38,975 bases of DNA from an uncultured Prevotella sp. (GCA_900546345.1 URCI01000024.1:1-38975), one strand, 5' to 3'; numbered from the stretch's first letter, positions 17,901 through 27,257 are shown. Translations and numbers: made by a program. The notes: generated by a model not told the origin, from the letters alone.

Positions 17901-19465
17901 AGAAAATCAACCTCACAGGCAGTGCCAATGTATCCGGAGCCACAACGATCACACCGATCAATACCAGATATTACTTAGACAACGACTCCATCCGCTTTCT
18001 CGTAGACGAGATTCAATTCATTGGCGATACCATCAAGGATCGTTTAGGTAACCATGGTGTCCTCAGTGGATCACTCTATCATAACCATCTCTCACATCTG
18101 AGTTATGACCTCCATGTCAAAGCTAACAATCTTCTTGGATATGATCTTGGTGCTGGAGAAGGAAACACCGTATATGGTACGATTGCAGCAAAAGGCAGTG
18201 TAGACATCAGTGGGAAACCAGGCGAAGTAAACATCAAAGTAGACGCAGCACCAACAAGTGGGTCTGTGATGTGCTACGATATTACAAGTCCGGAAGCCAT
18301 CGGCAACCAGGAGTTTATCCAGTGGGTGTCGAGAGATTCTATCCAAAAAAGGATTGCCAATGCGCTTCCTCCTACAGTTGGCGACACCGAACCGGAGGAC
18401 GTGCCCACTGATATCCATATCAACTTCCTCATCCATTCAACACCGGACGCCACACTAAAAATCATTATGGACAAGACAAGCGGTGATTATATCGATCTGA
18501 ATGGCACAGGAACCATCCGAGCCACCTATTATAATAAAGGTGGAGTGAATCTCTATGGCAACTACATCGTCGACCGGGGCATATATAAACTCACCATCCA
18601 AAACATCATCAAACGTGATTTCACCTTCAAGCAAGGGAGCACCATCACATTTGGTGGAGAGCCCAGTAAAGCCAACCTCAACCTGCAAGCCCAATACATG
18701 CTCAATTCTGTGAACCTTGCAGACCTACAACTGGGCCGTAGGTTCTCTGGTAACAATATCCGCGTCAACTGCTTGATGAAGGTCACCGGCACCCCCACTG
18801 ATCCCAAGGTAGACTTCGACATGGATATGCCGACAGTCAGTGCTGATGTAAAACAGATGATTTACAGTATCATCAACAGTGAAGATGAGATGAAGCAACA
18901 AGTGCTTTATCTTTTGGCTGTAGGCCGTTTCTACAATAAGACAGGAAACAATGCCCAAGACGTGGAGTCCAGGGAAAGTCAGACGTCACTTGCTATGCAG
19001 AGTATCCTCAGTGGGCAACTAAGCCAGCAGATCAATAACATGCTAGGGTCGGTAGTCAAGAACAAAAACTGGAATTTTGGAGCCAACATCTCCACAGGTA
19101 CTGAAGGATGGAACAATGCTGAGTACGAAGGCATTTTGAGTGGCAGCCTCCTCAACAACCGTCTTCTCTTCAACGGACAGTTTGGCTACCGTGACAATGC
19201 CGCCACTGCCAACCAGTCTTTCATTGGAGACTTCGATGTCAGATACCTCATAGTACCCAATGGTAATTTGAGCGTCCGTATCTACAATCAGACCAATGAC
19301 CGTTATTTCACACGCAATTCCTTAAATACACAAGGCGTAGGATTTGTGCTCAAACACGATTTCGACGACTGGAAGGAACTATGGCATAAAAAGAGAACAA
19401 GCAGTCCGAAGAGTAAAAACAAGAAACATTCATCCCAGAGTTTGCAAGGAAAGGAAGACAAATAA
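14987..19465 (+). CDS. tamB: TamB-like translocation/assembly module protein (DUF490), 1,492 aa
   Basis: Very large AsmA/TamB-type protein of the cell envelope, thought to bridge inner and outer membranes and act in outer-membrane protein insertion or lipid transport. It has one N-terminal membrane helix (residues 8-28, TIVWVLLTFYVTLTIAV). The body is a long beta-rich repeat region with many LxxxGxxxI-like strands. A C-terminal DUF490 domain (about 1,080-1,460) contains FTFKQGSTITFGGEPSKA and VTGTPTDPKVDFDM. The tail is Lys/Ser-rich. The length is normal for Bacteroidetes members. No tamA-like barrel gene is adjacent. It is divergent from nqrA. Confidence 0.9.
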   Translation: MKWIKHTINTIVWVLLTFYVTLTIAVNIPAVQKYFGREVATALSKKFGTKVWVGRVDFGMFNRIIIDDVTILDQQNHPLLRAGRISAQIDLFQLSHQEICITSAQLFGADIQIYKTTAYAKPNYQFIVDSLASKDTTNTSKLSFQIHSLIIRRGALGYDQYDMPMAHTFDIHHIRLQNISTHILLSDLAKDSGTINIKKLSLSEKCGIDIQKLSAKASLTKHRLALEHLLLCTPTSKIVLRKVIADFQRKKDRIDWSSASFSGNINHSIISAYDIGCLTSKIKKSKNWFVLSTHFHGSKDQIAVARFVFDITQDISSETPVFHFNGNMSTTLNGRNQRWSIACHRLYINQKVKKIFNVELPAFVDRIDHLTFSGSGRGEGTDLVMCTGALLSDAGNAKVKVKLDHQSIDTYLETRQFNLGQITANKNLGALATSIRVSGNLHKKVFLADGRIDKIDFKGYPYQNININGTFKDGTFSGRCSINDPNIIAEIVSKEGISLSKHHYVLNAKIDKFRPSAVNLLKGKLGDVNYAAHLSANLSGSSLNNLDGLLKITNFSAIRNDGTYMLQSLQVKAGKNNHDHFLTMLSDFGHVEMTGQVDYPTLIQSIQNVFVHQLPSIQTLTSFKYRPTHSNNFALTATILKDDWLRFFTGTDLYLLQPLSLTCSLDSKTEAIDSHIIAPDLTFNGEHYQDVNLVITSPNNQLNCRGALTKIDARGIGTDYQLHATAVGNKLRTSLTMDNHAKKQRLRGQLYADMNFLVNERKQVVAAFDIKKSRLLVGDSVFTIHADQLTYSKKHLTIDNLNIASNSQSIRVNGQATANHNDSITIDLNNVNVEYILDLVNFHSVDFAGKVNGKAYLSSLFDTPNAKGNIEVSNFQFEEGDMGTLNANVKWNNEKKQIDIDAIALDTMQTGNGIQDRSTIIKGFVSPKRNDISLTFNANNTRGAFLKGFCSNFMSDIDLSVNGKLNLWGDLKKINLTGSANVSGATTITPINTRYYLDNDSIRFLVDEIQFIGDTIKDRLGNHGVLSGSLYHNHLSHLSYDLHVKANNLLGYDLGAGEGNTVYGTIAAKGSVDISGKPGEVNIKVDAAPTSGSVMCYDITSPEAIGNQEFIQWVSRDSIQKRIANALPPTVGDTEPEDVPTDIHINFLIHSTPDATLKIIMDKTSGDYIDLNGTGTIRATYYNKGGVNLYGNYIVDRGIYKLTIQNIIKRDFTFKQGSTITFGGEPSKANLNLQAQYMLNSVNLADLQLGRRFSGNNIRVNCLMKVTGTPTDPKVDFDMDMPTVSADVKQMIYSIINSEDEMKQQVLYLLAVGRFYNKTGNNAQDVESRESQTSLAMQSILSGQLSQQINNMLGSVVKNKNWNFGANISTGTEGWNNAEYEGILSGSLLNNRLLFNGQFGYRDNAATANQSFIGDFDVRYLIVPNGNLSVRIYNQTNDRYFTRNSLNTQGVGFVLKHDFDDWKELWHKKRTSSPKSKNKKHSSQSLQGKEDK

Positions 19466-19554
19466 TGATAGTTCCCCAAGAGCTCAGTCAGCCCTCAAAA
19501 GTAAATAAGGTGAAAATAATAAAGGGAAAGCATTCTCCTTTCACACATTTTTCA

Positions 19555-19562
19555 TAACTTTG
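19555..19562 (+). promoter_or_regulatory. -7 box (TAACTTTG) for the DUF3256 gene
   Basis: Exact match to TAnnTTTG, 90 bp downstream of tamB. It would give a short leader to either possible start (19597 or 19675). Confidence 0.5.
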
Positions 19563-19674
19563 TATGCCAAAAAGTAGAATAGAAGACCAATAACATATGA
19601 TCCATTCGATTACTCATTATTATATACCCTACAGGTTGCTACATACGAGCATCGCATCTTGGAAAAGGCACCCA

Positions 19675-20358
19675 ATGTATGGAAAGTTATTCTTGTGCAT
19701 GGGGCTCATGCTGATGACTTTCTGTACCACACTCTCAGCCAAAACGATGGCTGAGATATGGAAATCAATGCCTGACTCCATTGCTCCTTATCTCGAGTCC
19801 CAGCAAAGACAGGAGATGCCCGAATTCGCCTCTATGCAGTTGGATGGCAGCGTTGACAACCTCCTCAATGGAAAAAGCAGGATGGATACGCTCACAAACG
19901 AGTACATCCATGTCCTATTCAACCAAGCCAGATCTTTAGAGCTGAGACGATTGCCATTGGATGGACAGGACTCCATCATCTGCTTTGTGGAAACCTGGAC
20001 TATCAGTTCTTCTGATAAAAACATCGATCCAAATGGGGAAAGCTGCGTAAGATTCTTCACACAAGACTGGAAGGAACTCTCAACGACCCGCTTTTTAGGG
20101 GTCTCTTCCATCAATGACTTTGCAAACGATCTAACAGCAAAACCCGACACCATGTCAGAAGAAGCCTTCAAAGCTCTTAGGGCAAAGATCGATCCTCTGA
20201 TGGTGTTGGCAGACCTGAAGGCGGAGGACGGTACGCTCTCTCTGAAATTGTCACTACCGTTGCTGTCTTTGAGCGACTGTAGAGAGCTCCGCCAGATCTT
20301 GGTCACGCGACAGCTAACGTGGAAAAACGGCAGCTACCATACCGACAGTTGGCAATAA
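19675..20358 (+). CDS. DUF3256 family exported protein
   Basis: I prefer ATG 19675, which gives 227 aa and opens with a typical signal peptide (KLFLCMGLMLMTFCTTLSA), over the in-frame ATG 19597, which would add 26 residues in front of it. The mature start TMAEIWKSMPDSIAPYL is characteristic of the Bacteroidales DUF3256 family, whose function is unknown. No catalytic residues are evident. It starts a rightward series of genes with short gaps, 51 bp before the MFS transporter. Confidence 0.8.
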   Translation: MYGKLFLCMGLMLMTFCTTLSAKTMAEIWKSMPDSIAPYLESQQRQEMPEFASMQLDGSVDNLLNGKSRMDTLTNEYIHVLFNQARSLELRRLPLDGQDSIICFVETWTISSSDKNIDPNGESCVRFFTQDWKELSTTRFLGVSSINDFANDLTAKPDTMSEEAFKALRAKIDPLMVLADLKAEDGTLSLKLSLPLLSLSDCRELRQILVTRQLTWKNGSYHTDSWQ

Positions 20359-20409
20359 GCTTCAGTTTTTCATAGTACAGACACACAATAATGGACTAAA
20401 ATAAAAGCT

Positions 20410-21657
20410 ATGAACTTAAAAGTGCGTTTGGCATTCATGAATTTTCTGCAATTTGCAGTTTGGGGTGCCTATCTAACCTGTATGGGCATCTATCTCACAA
20501 ATGCAGGAATGGCCACCCATATCGGTTCCTTCTTTGCCATGCAAGGTATCGTTTCCATCTTCATGCCGGCTCTCATGGGCATCGTTGCAGACAGATGGAT
20601 ACCCGCTCAACGCCTTCTTGGTATATGCCACATGTTGGCGGGTGCGTCGATGATAGCAGCGGCCGTGTACGGGCATCTTGCCGGCAGTCATGTGGCCTTT
20701 ACGCCACTCTTTGCACTCTATTCCATCAGTGTGGCCTTTTATATGCCCACATTGGCACTCAGCAATTCTGTCGCCTATTGCGCACTTACGCAAGCCGGCA
20801 TGGATACGGTGAAAGACTTTCCTCCAATCCGGGTCTTTGGTACAGTAGGATTCATCTGTAGCATGTGGTTCGTTGACATCATGGGATTCAAGGCCAACGA
20901 GATGCAGTTTGTAGTCAGTGGCGTCATCAGTTTGGTTCTGTTTCTCTACAGTTTCACATTACCGACTTGCCCCGTCAGTCATGATGACAAGCATAAGAGT
21001 TTGGTAGATGCCTTTGGTCTGCGTGCTTTCACACTGTTCCGTCAGAAGAAGATGGCGATCTTCTTTATTTTTTCCATGCTTTTAGGTGTCAGCCTCCAGA
21101 TCACCAATGGTTTTGCCACACCATTTATTGAGAGCTTCGCCAAAATTCCAGAGTTCGCTGATACCTTTGGCGTGAAGCACTCTGTCATTCTCTACTCCAT
21201 TTCTCAGATCAGCGAGACCTTGTGCATTCTGATGATACCATTTTTCATGAAGCATTTCGGCATCAAGAATGTCATGCTCATTGCTATGTTTGCATGGGTA
21301 CTCCGTTTCGGTCTTCTTGGAGCAGGCGATCCTGGCAGCAAAGTGTGGATGTTTGTGGCATCCATGATCATCTATGGTGTCGCTTTCGATTTCTTCAACA
21401 TCTCCGGATCACTGTTTGTAGACAAAGCCACAGATCCCTGCTTACGCTCTTCGGCTCAGGGACTGTTCATGTTGATGACCAACGGCTTAGGCGCCACGAT
21501 TGGTTCTTTTGCAGCTCAAGAAGTGGTTGATCTGCACACAGTAAACGGCATAACCCAATGGCAGACTTGCTGGTATGTCTTCGCAGGCTATGCGCTCGTT
21601 GTAGGCATTGCGTTTGCAGTGGTCTTCCGTCCTAAAAAAGTAAAAGCAGCAAAATAG
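20410..21657 (+). CDS. nupG: MFS nucleoside permease (NupG/XapB type), 415 aa
   Basis: Twelve hydrophobic segments span the whole protein. The N-terminus (MNFLQFAVWGAYLTCMGIYL) and the motif GIVADRWIPAQRLLG are typical of the nucleoside:H+ symporter family (PF03825). Conserved family segments such as FPPIRVFGTVGFI and GVAFDFFNISGSLFVD are present. The length matches the family. It probably imports nucleosides, though exact substrates cannot be read from the sequence. It lies between the DUF3256 gene and a BFN-domain gene. Confidence 0.85.
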   Translation: MNLKVRLAFMNFLQFAVWGAYLTCMGIYLTNAGMATHIGSFFAMQGIVSIFMPALMGIVADRWIPAQRLLGICHMLAGASMIAAAVYGHLAGSHVAFTPLFALYSISVAFYMPTLALSNSVAYCALTQAGMDTVKDFPPIRVFGTVGFICSMWFVDIMGFKANEMQFVVSGVISLVLFLYSFTLPTCPVSHDDKHKSLVDAFGLRAFTLFRQKKMAIFFIFSMLLGVSLQITNGFATPFIESFAKIPEFADTFGVKHSVILYSISQISETLCILMIPFFMKHFGIKNVMLIAMFAWVLRFGLLGAGDPGSKVWMFVASMIIYGVAFDFFNISGSLFVDKATDPCLRSSAQGLFMLMTNGLGATIGSFAAQEVVDLHTVNGITQWQTCWYVFAGYALVVGIAFAVVFRPKKVKAAK

Positions 21658-21675
21658 GATTTAGTATTTCTGACA

Positions 21676-22278
21676 ATGGCAAATATTCAGCTTATTTTCC
21701 AAGCAGCAGCAGAGATCAACGGCAAAGGTCATAACGGAGTATTGCTCCTTTCTGACATAGATCGCAAACGCCAATTGGTGATCACATGCAGTCAGGAGAT
21801 TCTTCAAGAGATCAAAGAAAGAAAAAATCATCTTTCGAAGGAGAACAATGACATCGCCAAGATTCTTTGGGAAATGATTCATTGGCAGACAAACATTGAA
21901 TTGTCAATACACATCAGTTCCCTCGAAGAAACCACCTACAAAGCTCTGCTGATCAATGAAGAAAATCAGTTTAGCCTTCCCATAGATGCTGATGCTGCCA
22001 TATTACTCTCGCTGATTAGCCATAACGAAATTCCTATCTATATGGAAGCCGCGCTTTTTCGCAAACAGAGTTCTGCCTACCAGCCCAATGCAAAGGGACT
22101 GCAACTTCCGCTCAATATCATCAGTGAGCCAATGCTCCACGATTTGCTCGATAATGCCGTGAAGACAGAGCGCTACGAGATCGCCTCTGAGTTGAGAGAC
22201 GAACTCAGGAAAAGAGAAGAAGAAGACAAGAAACATACCGCAAAAGAAGGAAGCAACGATAAAGAGAATATTAAATAA
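21676..22278 (+). CDS. Bifunctional nuclease family (DUF151) protein with UVR motif, 200 aa
   Basis: Residues about 1-125 form the BFN/DUF151 fold (NGVLLLSDIDRKRQLVI; the DADAAILLSLISHNEIPIY segment). A C-terminal UVR-type helix pair lies at about 155-187 (LLDNAVKTERYEIASELRDE), the motif by which UvrB and UvrC interact. The tail is Lys/Glu-rich. It starts 18 bp after the transporter and ends 12 bp before rsmE. Nuclease activity has been reported for some family members; its role in Bacteroidales is not known. Confidence 0.85.
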   Translation: MANIQLIFQAAAEINGKGHNGVLLLSDIDRKRQLVITCSQEILQEIKERKNHLSKENNDIAKILWEMIHWQTNIELSIHISSLEETTYKALLINEENQFSLPIDADAAILLSLISHNEIPIYMEAALFRKQSSAYQPNAKGLQLPLNIISEPMLHDLLDNAVKTERYEIASELRDELRKREEEDKKHTAKEGSNDKENIK

Positions 22279-22290
22279 CAGCATACAGTC

Positions 22291-23022
22291 ATGAAGGAAG
22301 AAAGATATTTCTACGTGCCTGATGCCAGTCATCAGAACGAATTGCCAAAAGAAGAGGCACTCCATGCCTTGAAGGTGCTCCGCATGCAAGTCGGAGACGA
22401 GATGTTTCTGATGGATGGCGGTGGTGTCTTCTATCAGGCCATGATCACGACTGCGAATTCCAAGCATTGCCTATACAGCATCCAACAAGCGCTCCCGCAG
22501 GAAAAGACTTGGAACGGAAATATCCACCTTGCCATCGCCCCTACAAAGATGATGGACAGGATGGAATGGATGACCGAGAAATGCACCGAGATAGGTTTCG
22601 ATGAACTCACATTTCTGCGTTGCCAGTTCTCTGAGCGTACTACCATCCGCACGGATCGCATTGAGAAAATCGTCATCGGCGCAGTCAAGCAGAGTAGAAA
22701 GTCATGGAAGCCCGTGGTAAACGACTTGATAAAGTTCAGTGACTTCATCCAAACACCACGCAAGGGCCGGAAATTCATCGCACACTGCTATGAAGAAATC
22801 AGCCGCAAAGATCTCTTCCTGGCATTGCAACAAATGCCCCAGCAACAAGACGTGACCATACTGATCGGACCGGAAGGCGACTTTTCCATCGACGAAGTTA
22901 AAGAAGCTATCAACTATGGTTATGAGCCTATCACCCTGGGCAGCAGCCGCCTCCGAACGGAGACGGCCGGACTGATGGCTGTAGCGATGGCACAACTGTC
23001 TAAACGAAAAGACAACGCTTGA
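22291..23022 (+). CDS. rsmE: 16S rRNA (uracil-1498-N3)-methyltransferase
   Basis: SPOUT-class enzyme that methylates N3 of U1498 in 16S rRNA using S-adenosylmethionine. The N-terminal PUA-like domain contains HALKVLRMQVGDEMFLMDG. The SAM-binding knot region shows LIGPEGDFSIDEV and the diagnostic LGSSRLRTETAGLMAVA near the C-terminus. At 243 aa it is of standard length. It starts 12 bp after the BFN-domain gene. Confidence 0.95.
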   Translation: MKEERYFYVPDASHQNELPKEEALHALKVLRMQVGDEMFLMDGGGVFYQAMITTANSKHCLYSIQQALPQEKTWNGNIHLAIAPTKMMDRMEWMTEKCTEIGFDELTFLRCQFSERTTIRTDRIEKIVIGAVKQSRKSWKPVVNDLIKFSDFIQTPRKGRKFIAHCYEEISRKDLFLALQQMPQQQDVTILIGPEGDFSIDEVKEAINYGYEPITLGSSRLRTETAGLMAVAMAQLSKRKDNA

Positions 23023-23089
23023 CATACATGAAGAATAAATGTTCACTGATACATATTCCTAAAGAATATCTTTAACGGATAACTCAACA

Positions 23090-24424
23090 ATGAAAAGATT
23101 ATCAATTGCTTTCTCACTACTTATCGCACTGGTCATGACAGTTTGCTCATGCTCCAATGACGATTACATCAACGCTATACCCGACAACAGTACGCTACTC
23201 ATCTCCATGAAGCCCGCTCAACTTAGTGGGGTTGGCAGTGCCACCATGCTCAAGGCCATGCTTCATGTAAGCAATCTCAAGGACGCCGGACTCGACCTCT
23301 CCGAAGATATCTTCTTCTTTGAAGATGCCCAAGGCAATCTTGGACTCTGTGCTAAAGTCAAGGATGAAGACGAGATGGAAAAGACTGTCAAACAGCTAAA
23401 ACTTGATATACGCCACAAACGCGACTACAACTTTGCAGCGTTGCCCAACAACTGGATTTTGGGATGGTCAAAAAATGCAGCACTGCTCATGGGACCTGTA
23501 GTACCTGCCGCTCAGTCAGAGATGATGTCGCTCATGACAAAATATCTGGGTGCCGACGAGGACAACGGGATTAAGGCAAGCCCTATGTACGACAAGATCG
23601 ACTCCATCAATGCCCCGATGTCTTTAGTTTGTCAGACCAGTGCCCTCCCCGACCAGTTTGTAGCCCCCTTCACACTGGGCGCTCCTCGTGATGCCAGTCC
23701 TGCTGACGTATATATTGCAGCAGAGATGAAAGTAGCCAAGGGACGTCTGCATATCAACGGTCAGACCTTCTCGTTCAAAAGCAAAATAGAGAAGTCATTG
23801 CAGCAGGCACATGCCATCTACCGCCCTATTCAAGGCAAATATGTGAAGTCCATGGCCAAAAATGACATGATCGGAATGTTTCTCAATGTCGATGGATCTA
23901 AGTTCATCAAGCTCATGCAACAAAACCGGGGACTCCAAGCCCTTTTGGCTGGTATCAACTCTGCCATTGACATGGACAACATCATCAGAGGTATTGATGG
24001 CGACATGACCATCATCGCACCTTCTCTTGGCAATGACAACTTCCAGATGACAATGGCTGCACAACTCAAGAATGCGGACTGGCTCGGTGATGTGGACTAC
24101 TGGAAGCAAAGTGTACCACAAGGCGGACATATCGGCGACTGGGGTCGAGACTGCTACTATTACACCGATCAGAAGACAACATACTTCTTTGGCGTCACCA
24201 AAGACTGGCAATATATGAGTGGCAGTTCCAAGGAGAAAGCCCTGCAAAGCATCAAAGCGGCACCCGATCCTATTGATAGCCAACTACAGAAGGACATCAA
24301 AGGGCAGAAACTCGTCATGGTCATTAATCTTGCAGCCGTCAATGGCAGTAAGGCACAGGCTGTCACCGGCATGCTCTCTCCACTCTTTGGTAAGCTCAAT
24401 GCCATCGTATATACACTTAAATAA
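23090..24424 (+). CDS. DUF4836 family lipoprotein, 444 aa
   Basis: The N-terminus is a lipoprotein signal (MKRLSIAFSLLIALVMTVC) with lipidated cysteine at C21 in the VCSC context. The mature sequence begins YINAIPDNSTLLISMKP, characteristic of the Bacteroidales DUF4836 family. Two similar halves, each with an N-A-I/MTI strand pattern, are suggested but not certain. The function is unknown. A TATCTTTA sequence in the 67-bp gap after rsmE could be a weak -7 box. Confidence 0.85.
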   Translation: MKRLSIAFSLLIALVMTVCSCSNDDYINAIPDNSTLLISMKPAQLSGVGSATMLKAMLHVSNLKDAGLDLSEDIFFFEDAQGNLGLCAKVKDEDEMEKTVKQLKLDIRHKRDYNFAALPNNWILGWSKNAALLMGPVVPAAQSEMMSLMTKYLGADEDNGIKASPMYDKIDSINAPMSLVCQTSALPDQFVAPFTLGAPRDASPADVYIAAEMKVAKGRLHINGQTFSFKSKIEKSLQQAHAIYRPIQGKYVKSMAKNDMIGMFLNVDGSKFIKLMQQNRGLQALLAGINSAIDMDNIIRGIDGDMTIIAPSLGNDNFQMTMAAQLKNADWLGDVDYWKQSVPQGGHIGDWGRDCYYYTDQKTTYFFGVTKDWQYMSGSSKEKALQSIKAAPDPIDSQLQKDIKGQKLVMVINLAAVNGSKAQAVTGMLSPLFGKLNAIVYTLK

Positions 24425-24481
24425 GACACTCACTTTCCTTTCTTTCTATAAGTTGGGAGAGAAATATTTTCAATCAGAAAT

Positions 24482-25126
24482 ATGCAAACCATTCATTTGA
24501 CTTCTGTCCTGCCACAGGTCTTCCAACAAAATAAAGACCTGACTTCGGAAATTTGGAAGCAAGACGTGAAATTTGAGAGAGGACATCTCTACCTTGTAGA
24601 GGCAGACTCTGGTAAGGGAAAAAGCACTTTTTGCAGTTATATCGTTGGTTACCGCCACGACTACAGTGGCGCGGTGACCTTTGATGACCGTGACACGAAA
24701 GCATTTAAAGTTAAGGACTGGGTGGAGATGCGGCAAAATCATATCAGTCATCTCTTTCAGGAATTACGACTGTTTCCCGAACTCACTGCATGGGAAAACG
24801 TACAGATCAAAAACAAACTTACAGGGTTTAAAGACGACGCCACCATCCGCCAATGGTTCGACATGCTGGGCATCGGCGACAAGCTCGATGCGAAAATCGG
24901 ACACATGTCCTTTGGACAGCAGCAACGCGTGGCAATGATCAGGGCACTGGTCCAGCCGTTTGACTTCCTGCTTGCTGACGAGCCGATCTCTCACCTCGAC
25001 GACAACAACTCGCGTATCATGGCTGAAATCATGATGACCGAGGCAAAGGCACAAGGTGCCGGTGTCATCGTCACCAGCATCGGTAAACACATGGATTTAA
25101 ACTACGAAAAGACGTTATTGCTATGA
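24482..25126 (+). CDS. ABC transporter ATP-binding protein with degenerate motifs, 214 aa
   Basis: The overall plan is that of a LolD/FtsE-like ABC ATPase. Walker A lies at residues 41-49 (ADSGKGKST, first Gly replaced by Ala), the Q-loop glutamine in HLFQELRLFPEL, the signature at 142-148 (MSFGQQQ instead of LSGGQ) and Walker B plus catalytic Glu in LLADEPISHLDD. The usual switch histidine after the last strand is not seen (VTSIGKHM). The catalytic Lys and Glu remain, so some ATPase activity is possible. Its stop overlaps the ATG of the permease gene by 4 bp (ATGA), so the products form one transporter. Confidence 0.88.
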   Translation: MQTIHLTSVLPQVFQQNKDLTSEIWKQDVKFERGHLYLVEADSGKGKSTFCSYIVGYRHDYSGAVTFDDRDTKAFKVKDWVEMRQNHISHLFQELRLFPELTAWENVQIKNKLTGFKDDATIRQWFDMLGIGDKLDAKIGHMSFGQQQRVAMIRALVQPFDFLLADEPISHLDDNNSRIMAEIMMTEAKAQGAGVIVTSIGKHMDLNYEKTLLL

Positions 25127-26322
25127 ATTTAGTTTGGAAGCTGCTCCGGCAGCATATCAGCATACCCCAGTTTGTGGGATTTTTCTTTGCCAACCTCTTT
25201 GGCATGCTCATCGTGTTACTGGGCTATCAGTTCTATCGCGACGTGATGCCTGTCTTCACTTCTGAAGACTCTTTTATGAAGTCCGACTACATCATTGTCA
25301 GTAAGAAGATTGGTATGGGCAATACCATTTCCGGACGTACCAACACCTTCTCAACTACCGAGATCAACGATGTGGAGAATCAGCCTTTCGCCTCAAGCGT
25401 TGGCACTTTCACCTCCACAGAATACAAAGTTGAAGCTAACATGGGCGTCAACGGGGTCAACGTACTGAATTCGGAACTTTTCTTCGAGAGCATTCCAGAT
25501 CATTTTGTCGATGCACCCAAAGGAAGTTGGAAATATAAGCCAGGTGACCACATCGTACCTATCATCCTGCCGAGAGCATATATAACCATGTATAACTTCG
25601 GCTTTGCACAAAGCCGTTCCCTGCCAAAGATCAGCGACGGGCTTGTTGGCATGATCAACTTTGACATTTTCATCCACGGCAACGGACATTCCGATCGATT
25701 CAAAGGCAAGGTCATCGGCTTCTCATCACGACTGAATACGATCCTCGTCCCACAAGCCTTCATGGACTGGAGCAACAACTACTTCGCGCCGGGCAGCCAC
25801 TCCGATCCTACCCGACTGATCATGCAGGTTGACAATCCGGCCAACGAAAAGGTGACGAAATATATCGACCAGAAAGGCTACGAGGTGGAGGACGATAAGC
25901 TGCAGGCTGAAAAGACTACTTATTTCCTGAGAATGATTGTCACCATGGTCATGGTGGTCGGTCTCGTCATCTCCATCCTGAGTTTCTACATTCTCATGTT
26001 GAGCATCTATCTGCTCGTACAGAAGAACTCGTCGAAACTCGAGAACCTGCTGCTCATCGGCTACAGTCCCAACAATGTCGCACGGCCCTACCAGCTACTC
26101 ACCATCGGTCTCAACATCGGTGTGCTGCTCATTGCCTGGGTTACGCTCTTCTTCGTTCGGGACTACTATATGGGCGTCATCGAGACGCTCTTCCCCGACA
26201 TCGACAGCGGCACGATGTTGCCGGCTATCATCCTTGGACTCTGTCTCTTTGCCCTGGTGAGCATCTGCAACATCATCGCCATCAGACATAAGATCGTCTC
26301 CATCTGGAAGAGAAAAGAATAA
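25123..26322 (+). CDS. FtsX/MacB-like ABC transporter permease, 399 aa
   Basis: One N-terminal helix (residues about 17-38), a large extracytoplasmic domain (about 40-260) and three C-terminal helices (about 268-293, 325-345, 360-388) give the four-helix FtsX-type layout. These pairs usually handle lipoproteins, peptides or envelope signals rather than small nutrients. It overlaps the ATPase gene upstream. The substrate is unknown. A basic tail follows the last helix (RHKIVSIWKRKE). Confidence 0.85.
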   Translation: MNLVWKLLRQHISIPQFVGFFFANLFGMLIVLLGYQFYRDVMPVFTSEDSFMKSDYIIVSKKIGMGNTISGRTNTFSTTEINDVENQPFASSVGTFTSTEYKVEANMGVNGVNVLNSELFFESIPDHFVDAPKGSWKYKPGDHIVPIILPRAYITMYNFGFAQSRSLPKISDGLVGMINFDIFIHGNGHSDRFKGKVIGFSSRLNTILVPQAFMDWSNNYFAPGSHSDPTRLIMQVDNPANEKVTKYIDQKGYEVEDDKLQAEKTTYFLRMIVTMVMVVGLVISILSFYILMLSIYLLVQKNSSKLENLLLIGYSPNNVARPYQLLTIGLNIGVLLIAWVTLFFVRDYYMGVIETLFPDIDSGTMLPAIILGLCLFALVSICNIIAIRHKIVSIWKRKE

Positions 26323-26343
26323 ACGCGACACAACCATTCAGGC

Positions 26344-27225
26344 ATGAAACAGTTCGATCACTACACGGTTGAGGCTGATGCCCAACTACTGGACTGGCTG
26401 CTCACCCATCTCGACGGCAGCCACTCCAAGATCAAAGCCACGCTGCAAGGACGCGGCATACAAGTCAATGGTAAGACCATCACACGATATGACTATCCGC
26501 TCAAGGCGGGGATGAGTATTGCGGTCAGCAAAACCAAACGCAACCTCACCCTCAACAACCACTACGTTCGGATCGTCTACGAGGATCCTTATCTTGTCGT
26601 CGTAGAGAAAAACGTGGGCATACTATCAATGGCGGCCGGACACAGTACACTCAACGTCAAGACCGTACTTGATGAGTACTTTGAACAAACACGGCAGCAT
26701 TGTACGGCTCATGTGGTACACCGTCTCGACCGCGACACCAGCGGACTGATGATCTATGCCAAAGACAAGAAGACTGAACTCAAGCTCGAAGAGGACTGGC
26801 ATCATACTGTCTATGATCGACGGTATGTCGCTGTCCTCTCAGGCATGATGGAACAGGACCAAGGTACCATCACAAGCTGGCTCAAGGAGAACCGGGCCTA
26901 TGTCACCTACAGCAGTCAAAGGGAGGGTGACGGCAAGCTGGCCATCACACACTTCTACACACTTGACAGAAACAATGACTATTCTCTCGTAGAGTTTAAG
27001 TTAGAGACAGGACGGAAAAATCAGATTCGCGTTCACTCTGCTGATATGGGGCATCCCGTTTGCGGCGATATCAAATACGGAAATGGCGATGATCCGATCG
27101 GACGTCTATGCCTCCATGCCTACGTCCTTTGTTTCTATCACCCCGTCACACACAAGCCAATGGAGTTCAGCACCCCCATTCCCATCGCTTTTCGCAGACT
27201 TTTCGCTACACACAAAAACATATAA
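26344..27225 (+). CDS. RluA-family RNA pseudouridine synthase, 293 aa
   Basis: Residues 1-70 form an S4-like RNA-binding domain (LLTHLDGSHSKIKATLQGRGI). The catalytic domain has the HRLDRDTSGLMIYAK box with the catalytic Asp, and the conserved ETGRKNQIRVH and GHPVCGDIKYG motifs. It isomerises uridine to pseudouridine in rRNA or tRNA. Which RluA-group target (RluA, RluC or RluD) is modified cannot be told. It lies 21 bp after the permease gene. Confidence 0.93.
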   Translation: MKQFDHYTVEADAQLLDWLLTHLDGSHSKIKATLQGRGIQVNGKTITRYDYPLKAGMSIAVSKTKRNLTLNNHYVRIVYEDPYLVVVEKNVGILSMAAGHSTLNVKTVLDEYFEQTRQHCTAHVVHRLDRDTSGLMIYAKDKKTELKLEEDWHHTVYDRRYVAVLSGMMEQDQGTITSWLKENRAYVTYSSQREGDGKLAITHFYTLDRNNDYSLVEFKLETGRKNQIRVHSADMGHPVCGDIKYGNGDDPIGRLCLHAYVLCFYHPVTHKPMEFSTPIPIAFRRLFATHKNI

Positions 27226-27257
27226 ACGATTCTATACAACAATTAACGACACAGTCC

